Origin: JAVBWO01 sp036677375
GTDB lineage: Bacteria; Bacillota; Dehalobacteriia; UBA4068; UBA4997
Length of the DNA: 64,000 bases
Direction: 5' to 3'
Assembly: GCA_036677375.1 (NCBI GenBank)
Contig: JAVBWO010000028.1
Span: 186,001 to 250,000 of the forward strand
The translations under genes were made by a program, and so were the position numbers. How positions within the stretch are numbered: the stretch's first letter is position 1; each line of letters opens with the position of its first letter. A model generated the notes under the pieces. It did no database searches, had not been told where the DNA came from, and was given only the letters and a program-made list of their open reading frames with translations. Below, piece by piece: positions 1 through 6,359 of the stretch.

Positions 1-1
1 C

Positions 2-259
2 TTCAGCATGTACGACGGAGAAAATCAGAAAGTAAAACTCCTATGTCGGAATGAACTCATGAATTATGTAATTGATCGTTTCGGCGAAGACGTTCCGGTC
101 AGTAAGACCGACAGGGATCATTTTACTGCCACGGTTGAGGTATCGGTAAGCCAGACCTTCTTTGCATGGGTATTTCAATTTTCCGGCGGGATACGGATAA
201 AGAGTCCGGCAAAGGTGAAAGAACAATACGTGCAGATGCTCGAAAACGCGCAGAATTAA
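2..259 (+). CDS. WYL-domain regulator, C-terminal end (partial)
   Basis: The frame is open from the first bases of the window and stops with TAA at 257-259, so only the C-terminus of a longer protein is present. The stretch around VIDRFGEDV and the final segment IRIKSPAKVKEQY match the end of WYL-domain transcriptional regulators, which usually have an N-terminal winged helix followed by a ligand- or nucleic-acid-sensing WYL domain. The helix-turn-helix part lies outside the window, so the target cannot be judged. The ATG at 8 is internal, not the real start. A rho-independent terminator follows directly. Family assignment is fairly secure; function is inferred from the family only. Confidence 0.7.
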   Translation, partial: FSMYDGENQKVKLLCRNELMNYVIDRFGEDVPVSKTDRDHFTATVEVSVSQTFFAWVFQFSGGIRIKSPAKVKEQYVQMLENAQN

Positions 260-272
260 AAAAGTTGGTTTC

Positions 273-299
273 AGGTGCGGTCATTTGGCCGCACCTTTG
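273..299 (+). terminator. Terminator of the WYL gene
   Basis: An 8-bp stem AGGTGCGG / CCGCACCT (273-280 with 289-296) is followed by a T-rich tail. A second hairpin with arms CCTCTTGT / ACAAGAGG follows at 307-329, so readthrough into the repressor gene is doubly blocked. Confidence 0.75.
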
Positions 300-310
300 C
301 TTTGCCCCTC

Positions 311-365
311 TTGTTTTTGCAACAAGAGGCAGTTATACTACAAACATATCAGGGACATTTGTCCC
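311..365 (+). promoter_or_regulatory. Promoter and operator of the LexA-like repressor
   Basis: A plausible promoter is TTGTTT (311-316), 17 bp, TATACT (334-339). Just downstream lies an inverted repeat GGGACA-TT-TGTCCC at 352-365, with arms perfectly complementary, 19 bp before the ATG. A dyad overlapping the expected transcription start suits autorepression by the LexA-like protein. The dyad is seen directly; its use as operator is inferred. Confidence 0.6.
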
Positions 366-383
366 AGATAGGAGCAAAACTGC

Positions 384-986
384 ATGAGAAGCAAAAACCC
401 GGAGCTGATGCTCCGTATTCAGGAATATATCGAAAAATACTTTAAGAAATATTCCTCCACACCCACCGTGCGTGAGGTTGCGAAAGCCATTGGAATCTCC
501 GTCTCGTCCGCGCAGCGCTATCTTGTAGCAATGGCCGACAAACGCATGATCTCCTATGACCGCGGCGTTACTTCCACGCCGAAAATTGAGCTGATGAGTC
601 CGGATTTCAACCGGGCCGCCCTTGTGGGTTCCATCCCCTGCGGAACTCCGGAGGAAAAAGAAGCTCAGATTGAAGAATATATCCCCCTTTCTGTATCTGT
701 TTTCGGTTCCGGTGACTTCTATGTTCTCAGAGCATCCGGCGATTCTATGATTGACGCTCAGATTGACGATGGAGACCTGGTCGTCATTCGTGAACAGCAG
801 GACGCCGGTATCGGAGAGATAGTCGTTGCACTGACGGACGAAGAAAAAAATACGCTGAAAAGGCTGGAATATGACCGTGAAAAAAGGCGCTATTATCTGC
901 ACCCGGAGAATGAAAAATACACCGATATCTATGTCAAAAACCTGCGCGTACAGGGTGTAGCAACACATGTGATCAAGGCTTTGTAA
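384..986 (+). CDS. LexA-like S24-family repressor
   Basis: The 200-residue protein has an N-terminal winged helix (about 1-65) and a C-terminal self-cleaving peptidase domain of the LexA/UmuD type. The serine-lysine dyad is visible as Ser121 in SGDSM and Lys159 in NTLKRL. The expected scissile bond is Cys86-Gly87 (IPCG) where housekeeping LexA has Ala-Gly; Cys-Gly is also seen in some phage-type repressors. It likely represses itself through the GGGACA/TGTCCC dyad at 352-365 and is cleaved on RecA activation. The neighbouring ImmA/IrrE peptidase and recombinases suggest that it controls a mobile element rather than the host SOS regulon. It could still be a second genomic LexA. Confidence 0.8.
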   Translation: MRSKNPELMLRIQEYIEKYFKKYSSTPTVREVAKAIGISVSSAQRYLVAMADKRMISYDRGVTSTPKIELMSPDFNRAALVGSIPCGTPEEKEAQIEEYIPLSVSVFGSGDFYVLRASGDSMIDAQIDDGDLVVIREQQDAGIGEIVVALTDEEKNTLKRLEYDREKRRYYLHPENEKYTDIYVKNLRVQGVATHVIKAL

Positions 987-1001
987 AGGGAGGTGACGTA
1001 A

Positions 1002-1232
1002 GTGCCGAAGCACTATGTGGAAGTGGACTGCCGTTTTGATAAGGACGGCATCCTGATTCCAAAGAGGATCAATTGGGACGATGGACGAAAATGGGAGATT
1101 GCCAAAGTGCTTCATACTTGCGATGCGCCTCAGCATAATCATGAAGGAATTCGCTATACAATAAAGATCGGTCGTGCGGAGAAATTTCTTTATCGGGAGG
1201 GGTCGCGATGGTATGTGGACTACTCTCCGTAG
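1002..1232 (+). CDS. Small conserved hypothetical protein
   Basis: A 76-residue protein starting at GTG 1002 behind the strong site GGGAGGTGA (988-996), only 15 bp after the LexA-like gene, so the two are surely co-transcribed. The pattern PKHYVEVDCRFDKDG...WDDGRKWEI...RYTIKIGR...W is one I know from short proteins found beside LexA-like repressors and Y-family polymerases in Firmicutes mobile elements. No catalytic residues are evident; it looks like a small all-beta fold. Its function is unknown. Confidence 0.7.
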   Translation: MPKHYVEVDCRFDKDGILIPKRINWDDGRKWEIAKVLHTCDAPQHNHEGIRYTIKIGRAEKFLYREGSRWYVDYSP

Positions 1233-1249
1233 GAGGCGATACCTGAATT

Positions 1250-1966
1250 ATGAATCTTTTCACGTATGACGCTATCGACGAACTTGGCGACGAGTTGATA
1301 CGTCAGTATTTGGGCGAAGCGGCAGACACAACATTCTGCGTGGATGTAGAAGGCTTTGTTACCGACTTTCTTGGGCTGCCGCTGCTTTACCGCTCTTTTG
1401 CAGAAGATGACCCGGACAAGATCGGCTTTATTTCAGATGGGATAACGCCGATTCGGGTCTATGAGAACGGATCTGCTGTTTCGAGGGTTTATTCAAAAGG
1501 TACAATCATCATTGATAAATACCTTCGCTGTGAATCTGAAAGCGGCAGACGCAGATTTACCATCATCCATGAGGGCGCTCACTTCGTGCTGGATCGGGCT
1601 CTGCCCCGGGCCGGATACCACCGCGAATTTGATTATGAGCGCTGCTATAAGCCAGAGGATTTCCGGCAGCTTTTCACAATGTCAGAAGCAATATTTGACC
1701 GGATGGGAGCCGCGCTGCTGATGGCGCGCTTCATGGTATGCAATCTGGTACGGCGCTATGGCGTTACGGATGGCATCCCGGTGTATGGAGACAATGTGCT
1801 CCGCCCTGAAGACCGGCTGCTGATCAGCCGAATGGCCGGCGATATGGGCGCGTCCTTTCAGGCATTTTTCATCCGGCTCAGAGAACTCGGGTTCCTGATC
1901 CGTCGCCCGCTTGCGGAATACATTGTGGAAGACATGGGACTTGGAAAGGCAGGCGGTTCGAATTGA
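1250..1966 (+). CDS. ImmA/IrrE-type metallopeptidase
   Basis: The 238-residue protein contains the zinc-protease motif HEGAH (HExxH) around residues 107-111 within the segment RRRFTIIHEGAHFVLD, characteristic of the ImmA/IrrE family. Family members cleave XRE- or DdrO-type repressors to induce mobile elements or stress responses. The glutamate expected as third metal ligand could be in MSEAIFDRMGAAL, about 35 residues downstream. The ATG at 1250 has AGGAGG at 1231-1236, a rather long spacing. It sits two genes after the LexA-like repressor and overlaps the next gene by four bases, indicating one operon. The substrate is unknown; one of the two XRE regulators near 15.3-16.1 kb is a candidate. 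Confidence 0.8.
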   Translation: MNLFTYDAIDELGDELIRQYLGEAADTTFCVDVEGFVTDFLGLPLLYRSFAEDDPDKIGFISDGITPIRVYENGSAVSRVYSKGTIIIDKYLRCESESGRRRFTIIHEGAHFVLDRALPRAGYHREFDYERCYKPEDFRQLFTMSEAIFDRMGAALLMARFMVCNLVRRYGVTDGIPVYGDNVLRPEDRLLISRMAGDMGASFQAFFIRLRELGFLIRRPLAEYIVEDMGLGKAGGSN

Positions 1967-2244
1967 GTAAAGTCAGAACCTACCGGCAGATAAAAACGAT
2001 TCCTTCGCAGGTCTCACACAAGCTGCGCGCCTCAAAAGAGGAAGCTGCGCAGCTCACCATGCGGGATATCAATTGCCCATACTGCGGCTATCTTGTTGAA
2101 AGAGTGTTCTCTGATGCCACTGGACATAAAATGGTCTACTGCAAAAAATGTAAGGCAGAATACCCCATCAACTTGGGTTATTTTCGCCGCATGAAGCGGC
2201 GGCACACCATCATTCATCAGCGGAGAGAGCGCCAGCATCGATAA
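1963..2244 (+). CDS. Small zinc-ribbon protein
   Basis: A 93-residue basic protein beginning at TTG 1963, overlapping the stop of the peptidase gene (TTGA), which implies translational coupling. Two CxxC knuckles, CPYC and CKKC about 20 residues apart, form a probable zinc ribbon; the tail is rich in Arg and His. Proteins of this shape often bind nucleic acid. I do not recognise a specific family and infer no more than metal binding. Confidence 0.65.
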   Translation: MSKVRTYRQIKTIPSQVSHKLRASKEEAAQLTMRDINCPYCGYLVERVFSDATGHKMVYCKKCKAEYPINLGYFRRMKRRHTIIHQRRERQHR

Positions 2245-2279
2245 AAACGGCCTATACAACTGAATAAACTGCAATACTT

Positions 2280-2400
2280 TTAATCGAGCAAGCGGAGAGA
2301 ATCCGGCGTAAGCCGGTGGAGACTGCCAAGCGCCGTACGAAGTTAGACTGAGTTAATAGAAACATCTATATTCAGTCTGATTTCTACGGCGCTTTTTTGC
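2280..2400 (+). ncRNA. Structured leader/RNA element ending in a terminator-like hairpin
   Basis: A CCGGC-GTAA-GCCGG tetraloop hairpin (2303-2316, GNRA-type loop) is followed by a long composite hairpin. Its outer arms AGCGCCGTA (2329-2337) and TACGGCGCT (2385-2393) are perfectly complementary, the inner arms TTAGACTGA / TCAGTCTGA (2343-2351, 2372-2380) pair with one G-U, and the tip is ATAGA-AACA-TCTAT. A T-run follows at 2393-2398. The layout of a compact domain before a terminator resembles a cis-regulatory RNA. No known riboswitch class was recognised, and whether it regulates the gene at 2562 is inferred. Confidence 0.5.
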
Positions 2401-2429
2401 TGCCCGGATTATCTTCGTACTGCGTTAAA

Positions 2430-2465
2430 GGTCCTTTCCCGACAGGCTCGGGAAAGGACCTTTTT
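2430..2465 (+). terminator. Strong rho-independent terminator
   Basis: Perfect 13-bp arms (GGTCCTTTCCCGA at 2430-2442 and its complement at 2448-2460) with a 5-nt loop and TTTTT at 2461-2465. It stands 30 bp after the T-run of the upstream structured element, giving two terminators in tandem. Confidence 0.85.
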
Positions 2466-2561
2466 CTATGAAAAGGCTGTGGCAACCGTACAGTACTAAA
2501 TATCCGTGATCTCTGATTTTTGAAATCCACTTTATTTCAAAAATTACGGAGGTTACGAAAA

Positions 2562-3026
2562 ATGCGTTTTAACTACGGAAAAGAGAAAAGAAAATTCGAG
2601 GCGGAGTGGGCAAAAACGGCGGCGTGGTACGAGCGAGAAGGAATGGACAAGGATGCCATCGAGGAGATGCGCCGGTTCGACTGGGAATTGTTCTGTAAAG
2701 ACCGCACCTTCGCCAATCGGATGCAAGCGCTGCCTAATGAAATGATGGACGATGATGGACGAAGCATGCTTTTTAAAAAATTTGAATCGCTGTCTGTCAC
2801 GTTTGAAGAAGATACTTTCTCCGGGCGTTTCGATTGGATTCAATCAATTGATGACCAACGCCTGGTCTGCAAGCTGAAGCGGCTGTCCGATGAAGATCTG
2901 GAACTACTGACGCTTTTGGTGATTTATGACCAAACCCAATGTGAACTGGCAGCACGACTTGATATTACACAGCAGGCCGTAAGTAAGCAAATCCTGCGTT
3001 TGAAAAAGTTTTTCAATAATTTCTGA
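2562..3026 (+). CDS. Sigma-region-4-like helix-turn-helix protein
   Basis: A 154-residue protein; the start at ATG 2562 follows GGAGG (2549-2553). The C-terminal 45 residues, LSDEDLELLTLLVIYDQT through AVSKQILRLKKFF, read as sigma-70 region 4: a helix-turn-helix with the typical QxAARLDITQQAVSK recognition pattern. There is no clear region 2, so it probably does not work as a complete sigma factor. Such short proteins are common upstream of serine recombinase genes in clostridial elements and probably control their transcription. It is flanked by structured noncoding stretches on both sides. Confidence 0.65.
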   Translation: MRFNYGKEKRKFEAEWAKTAAWYEREGMDKDAIEEMRRFDWELFCKDRTFANRMQALPNEMMDDDGRSMLFKKFESLSVTFEEDTFSGRFDWIQSIDDQRLVCKLKRLSDEDLELLTLLVIYDQTQCELAARLDITQQAVSKQILRLKKFFNNF

Positions 3027-3106
3027 AATTTGGTTGTAAAAAAGCCGTTTTCGCTGCCTACACAGTGAGGGGATAAATAAGCTTCCTCTCTTTGCCCTTT
3101 GAAAAA

Positions 3107-3546
3107 AACCGCAAAAGCGGTCATATCCGGCAACTGCATAACTTCAGCTGACGGTCCTGCGAAACAGGAAAGCGATACCGGGGATGCGCCAAGACCCGCC
3201 TGTGGAGAAACACTCCATCAAGCAACGGCCTTTAAGGCAGCGAGCGCACACTCATCCCCGGCAGGCGGCTTTGGCAAGCCGCTGTGCAACGACCCCGTCA
3301 GCCTATAATGGTACCCCTGCCCAGCCACAGTCTCAAACAATGGGGGCAGCTCGGAGAGATCCTCGGAGGGGTTAGATTCCCGGAGTGCGGCGCCAGCCGC
3401 AGTGCAGTCCGCCGCCTTGGCTCAGGGAGTAGTGTCGAACAGAGCCGTTATAAAATTTGACTTAATGTCAGATGCCATGGGGGTCGCTCAAAATGTAAGG
3501 ACATAGCGACCAGTTTGCTCAACCAAACATGAGCGGCCCCTATTTT
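3107..3546 (+). ncRNA. Candidate large structured RNA of about 440 nt
   Basis: This GC-rich stretch has no credible protein frame but is full of nested complementary segments. GCTGACGG (3147-3154) pairs with CCGTCAGC (3295-3302). It encloses CCGGGGATG / CATCCCCGG (3178-3186 with 3253-3261), a TCCTG-CAGGA hairpin, a TGGAG-CTCCA hairpin (3203-3217) and GCGGCTT-TGGC-AAGCCGC (3265-3282). Further hairpins are ACCGC-AAAA-GCGGT (3108-3121), TGCGGC-GCCA-GCCGCA (3386-3401) and GGTCGCT / AGCGACC (3482-3511). Near the 3' end, 3478-3490 can alternatively pair with TGAGCGGCCCC (3530-3540), which is followed by TATTTTT. I do not recognise the family. It lies between a sigma-like gene and recombinase genes. 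Confidence 0.6.
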
Positions 3547-3592
3547 TGTGATATTAAGCATGACGCAAAACATCAAAAAGGAGGAGAAGGCC

Positions 3593-3751
3593 ATGCTGTC
3601 ACATCGAAACACAAAAAACGCCAACTTTCTTTATATCGTAGCCGTGCTTAGGGAATTGCTCGAAAGCGGTTCCATTTCGCAGAAGGAATATCTCAGAGCC
3701 AAGAAATACTATCTCAAATTAACCGGCGCGGACATCGTCATAGCCGAATAA
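3593..3751 (+). CDS. SHOCT-like small protein
   Basis: A 52-residue protein; ATG 3593 is placed well behind AAGGAGGAG (3576-3584), while the earlier in-frame ATG lacks a site. The segment LRELLESGSISQKEYLRAKKYY matches the SHOCT short C-terminal domain, which occurs alone in clostridial elements just before recombinase genes. It ends 165 bp before the first recombinase. Its role is unknown; an accessory factor for recombination is a guess from position. Confidence 0.6.
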   Translation: MLSHRNTKNANFLYIVAVLRELLESGSISQKEYLRAKKYYLKLTGADIVIAE

Positions 3752-3802
3752 TTCTTTTTCTTTTCTGCTCACATTTGTATAGCTATTCAGAAAAGGTGTC
3801 GG

Positions 3803-3856
3803 TATAATGTGTGTTACCGCAAGGCTTAAGGTTAGTATCATATTTTGATACTAACC
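3803..3856 (+). promoter_or_regulatory. Candidate promoter and dyad before the recombinases
   Basis: A TATAAT hexamer lies at 3803-3808 without a clear -35. Twenty-one bases later is a perfect inverted repeat, GGTTAGTATCA-TATTT-TGATACTAACC (3830-3856). There is no T-run after it, so an operator or recombinase-binding site is more likely than a terminator. Confidence 0.45.
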
Positions 3857-3915
3857 AAAACATATACAGAAAGCCCGAAAATATAATCACTCTTGGAAGA
3901 AAGGAGAAATTGCTG

Positions 3916-5457
3916 ATGCCCGAAGCGAAGCTGATATCGCCAATTACAAAACAGGCCATGGGAAAAACCAGAGTCGCAGCCTATTGCCGGGTATCGTCGA
4001 ATTCGGCAGATCAGCAAAACTCCTATGCTACTCAGATCAGAGTTTATACCAGTCTCATTCAAAAACGTAAAGAGTGGGAGCTGGTAGAGATATTTGCAGA
4101 TGAAGGTCTATCCGGAATGAAAGCAGATAATCGCATAGAGTTCCAAAGAATGATTCGTCTGTGCGAGCTTCATCAACTTGATCTCATCATCACGAAGTCC
4201 GTATCCCGATTCGCACGAAATGCAAAAGAGTCCCTCGCCTATGTTCGGAAGTTAAAGCTTCTTGGCGTCGGCGTTCAATTTGAGAAAGAGGGCATCTATA
4301 CACTGGCGCTTGGTGATGAAATGCTGCTTAATACATTCTCTGCCATTGCGCAGGAAGAGTCTAAAGCAATCTCTCAGAATCAGCGCTTATCCATCGTCAA
4401 GCGCATGCAGAACGGCGAATATGTGGACAGCAATGCTCCTTATGGATTTCGCCTGATAGACAAAGAACTGATGGTTTATGAACCGGAAGCAGAAATCGTC
4501 CGGTCAATTTATGAGAAGTACTTAAACGGTTACTCTACCTCTGAGATCGCTCGGGAACTGAATGCGCATGGTATTCTAACAAAGACGGGCAAAAACACCT
4601 GGCGGTCAGCCAAGGTCGCCTACATACTGACGAACGAAAGATATATCGGTGATTGTTGTTATCAGAAAACCTACAGAGATATGACAGTCCCGTTTAAGCA
4701 ATTCACCAATCGTGGTCAAGAAGATCAGTTCTATGCCAAGGGTACACATGCTCCGCTGATTGACTGCGATACCTTCAAAAAAGTCCAAAAGCTTCTCAAA
4801 AAGAGACAGGAAACCTTCTCGAAAGTGACAACACAAAATATCTACCCTCTTACGAGCCGCATTCAGTGTTCTGAGTGCGGCTCGTATTTTCGTAGAAGGC
4901 TTGTCTCGGGAACTACCAAATGGGTTTGCTTTCGCCACATGAGTGATCGGAACGCCTGCAGCTCCAGTTATTACAGCGAGGAGCGCATCTACGATGGCTT
5001 TATCGCCATGGTAAACAAGCTCCGCTTCGGTGAGGAGAACATTCTTGGGCAGGTAATCGCCCGCCTTGAGTCAGCCACGCTGATGTACAAGAAAAATAAT
5101 GTGACCGCAAGGGAAATGAGTCAGAGCATTGCTGCGCTGAACGCTAAGATGCTAATGCTTGAACAGCTCCGTTCGAAGGGATACCTTACTGCTGAAGTAC
5201 ATCAGGCGCAGGTGCGTGAGATAAGCAATCAACTCGCAAAGCTGAAAAAGGAGCGCCAAAACGCGTTGGAATCTCATATCATCCGTATGCTGGAGGATGT
5301 AAAGCATCTGAAAACGACTTTGGATGAACTTGAAGAGCCGCTTGAGAGCTTCGATGAGAAATTGTTCCTCGAGATTGTAAAAGAGATTTCGATCAACAGA
5401 CATGATGAAATGACGATCACCGTCCACGGCGGGCTGAAATTCACAGAGCTGATCTGA
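3916..5457 (+). CDS. Large serine recombinase 1
   Basis: A 513-residue recombinase that would cut, exchange and rejoin DNA at att sites. The N-terminal resolvase domain carries the catalytic serine in AAYCRVSS and the arginine-rich SVSRFARN motif. A recombinase domain follows (around YGFRLID...IVRSIYEKY), then a zinc ribbon with CSECG and a second cysteine pair, then a coiled coil near the C-terminus. The frame opens earlier, but ATG 3916 has AAGGAG at 3900-3905 and begins the usual N-terminal sequence. It is first of three co-directional recombinase genes, with 17 bp to the next. Confidence 0.9.
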   Translation: MPEAKLISPITKQAMGKTRVAAYCRVSSNSADQQNSYATQIRVYTSLIQKRKEWELVEIFADEGLSGMKADNRIEFQRMIRLCELHQLDLIITKSVSRFARNAKESLAYVRKLKLLGVGVQFEKEGIYTLALGDEMLLNTFSAIAQEESKAISQNQRLSIVKRMQNGEYVDSNAPYGFRLIDKELMVYEPEAEIVRSIYEKYLNGYSTSEIARELNAHGILTKTGKNTWRSAKVAYILTNERYIGDCCYQKTYRDMTVPFKQFTNRGQEDQFYAKGTHAPLIDCDTFKKVQKLLKKRQETFSKVTTQNIYPLTSRIQCSECGSYFRRRLVSGTTKWVCFRHMSDRNACSSSYYSEERIYDGFIAMVNKLRFGEENILGQVIARLESATLMYKKNNVTAREMSQSIAALNAKMLMLEQLRSKGYLTAEVHQAQVREISNQLAKLKKERQNALESHIIRMLEDVKHLKTTLDELEEPLESFDEKLFLEIVKEISINRHDEMTITVHGGLKFTELI

Positions 5458-5474
5458 TATAGGAGAATCCTATC

Positions 5475-6359
5475 ATGAAGAAAATACGCTACATCCCTTA
5501 TGGCTATACGATACGAAACGGCAGGACGATTATCGAACATGATGAAGCGGATGTTATCCGTGCAATCTTCGATGCGTATATCGACGGATCTTCTTTGAAA
5601 TGCATCGCCGAGCAGCTAACGGAGCAAAGAATTCCGTATAACGAAAGAACGGATACATGGGATAAGGCGCGTATTGCCCGGATCATCGACAACGCAAAAT
5701 ATATTGGCGATGGTGAGTATGACCCGATTATTGATGAGGATCTCTATGAAACAGCTGTAAACCTGAAAACTGCCCGGCAGCGCAACACCTTTGAAAAGGA
5801 TTGCGAAGCGATCAACTTTCTGCGGGGTTATGTCCGCTGTGAAAAATGCGGCTCTTCTATGAGAAGACGTGTAAGCAATAAGCATAGGATTCGTGAAAGT
5901 TGGATGTGTACAAATGATGCGTGTGGTCTAAAGGTTCGTATCGGAGATACGCAGCTTCTGGAAAAAACTGCTGTGCTCATAAATCGAATCATCTGCAATA
6001 GCGAACTCCTGATCCCACGACAGAAGAAACGTCATGCGATGACGCCTGCTGTCCAAAAGCTGAACAATGAAATCAGCCTTGAACTTGAAAGAGATAATCC
6101 CAATGAGGATTTTGTCATAGCTAAAACCATCGACATGGCAGGTCAGATTTATCAAGAGAGCAGTAGCAAATTAAATATAACGGCTTCAATCGCCAGGAAA
6201 AGAGCGGAAATGATGAATCCACAGGACAAATTTAATATCACCTACTTTACAGACCTTGTCAGCTACATCACTCTTGATGAAGGCGGCAAGCTCAAACTGC
6301 ATACAAAAACGGAAACAGAGATTGGAGATGAGTCTGATGCAAGTCACCAAGATCCCTAA
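5475..6359 (+). CDS. Recombinase-like protein without catalytic domain
   Basis: This 294-residue protein begins directly in the recombinase DNA-binding domain (IPYGYTIRNG..., DVIRAIFDAYIDG) and continues into the zinc ribbon (CEKCGSSMRRR ... CTNDACG). It has no resolvase domain and hence no nucleophilic serine. The frame is intact with a ribosome site (AGGAG at 5461-5465), so it looks like a deliberate accessory protein rather than a truncated remnant. It ends in overlap with recombinase 2, implying coupling. It probably binds att-like sites or heteromerises with the flanking recombinases. Confidence 0.8.
   Translation: MKKIRYIPYGYTIRNGRTIIEHDEADVIRAIFDAYIDGSSLKCIAEQLTEQRIPYNERTDTWDKARIARIIDNAKYIGDGEYDPIIDEDLYETAVNLKTARQRNTFEKDCEAINFLRGYVRCEKCGSSMRRRVSNKHRIRESWMCTNDACGLKVRIGDTQLLEKTAVLINRIICNSELLIPRQKKRHAMTPAVQKLNNEISLELERDNPNEDFVIAKTIDMAGQIYQESSSKLNITASIARKRAEMMNPQDKFNITYFTDLVSYITLDEGGKLKLHTKTETEIGDESDASHQDP

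Noticed and set aside
333..1142. 269-residue open frame on the minus strand
   Set aside because: It is antisense to the LexA-like gene, has no ribosome site and resembles no family; a shadow of the real gene.
3099..3375. Two overlapping short plus-strand frames (69 and 63 residues)
   Set aside because: They fall inside the structured noncoding region, lack ribosome sites and have low-complexity composition; base pairing explains the sequence better.
3107..3546. Group II intron, retron or tmRNA/RNase P reading of the structured region
   Set aside because: No reverse transcriptase is nearby, no domain V-like hairpin was found, and the conserved cores of tmRNA and RNase P RNA are absent.
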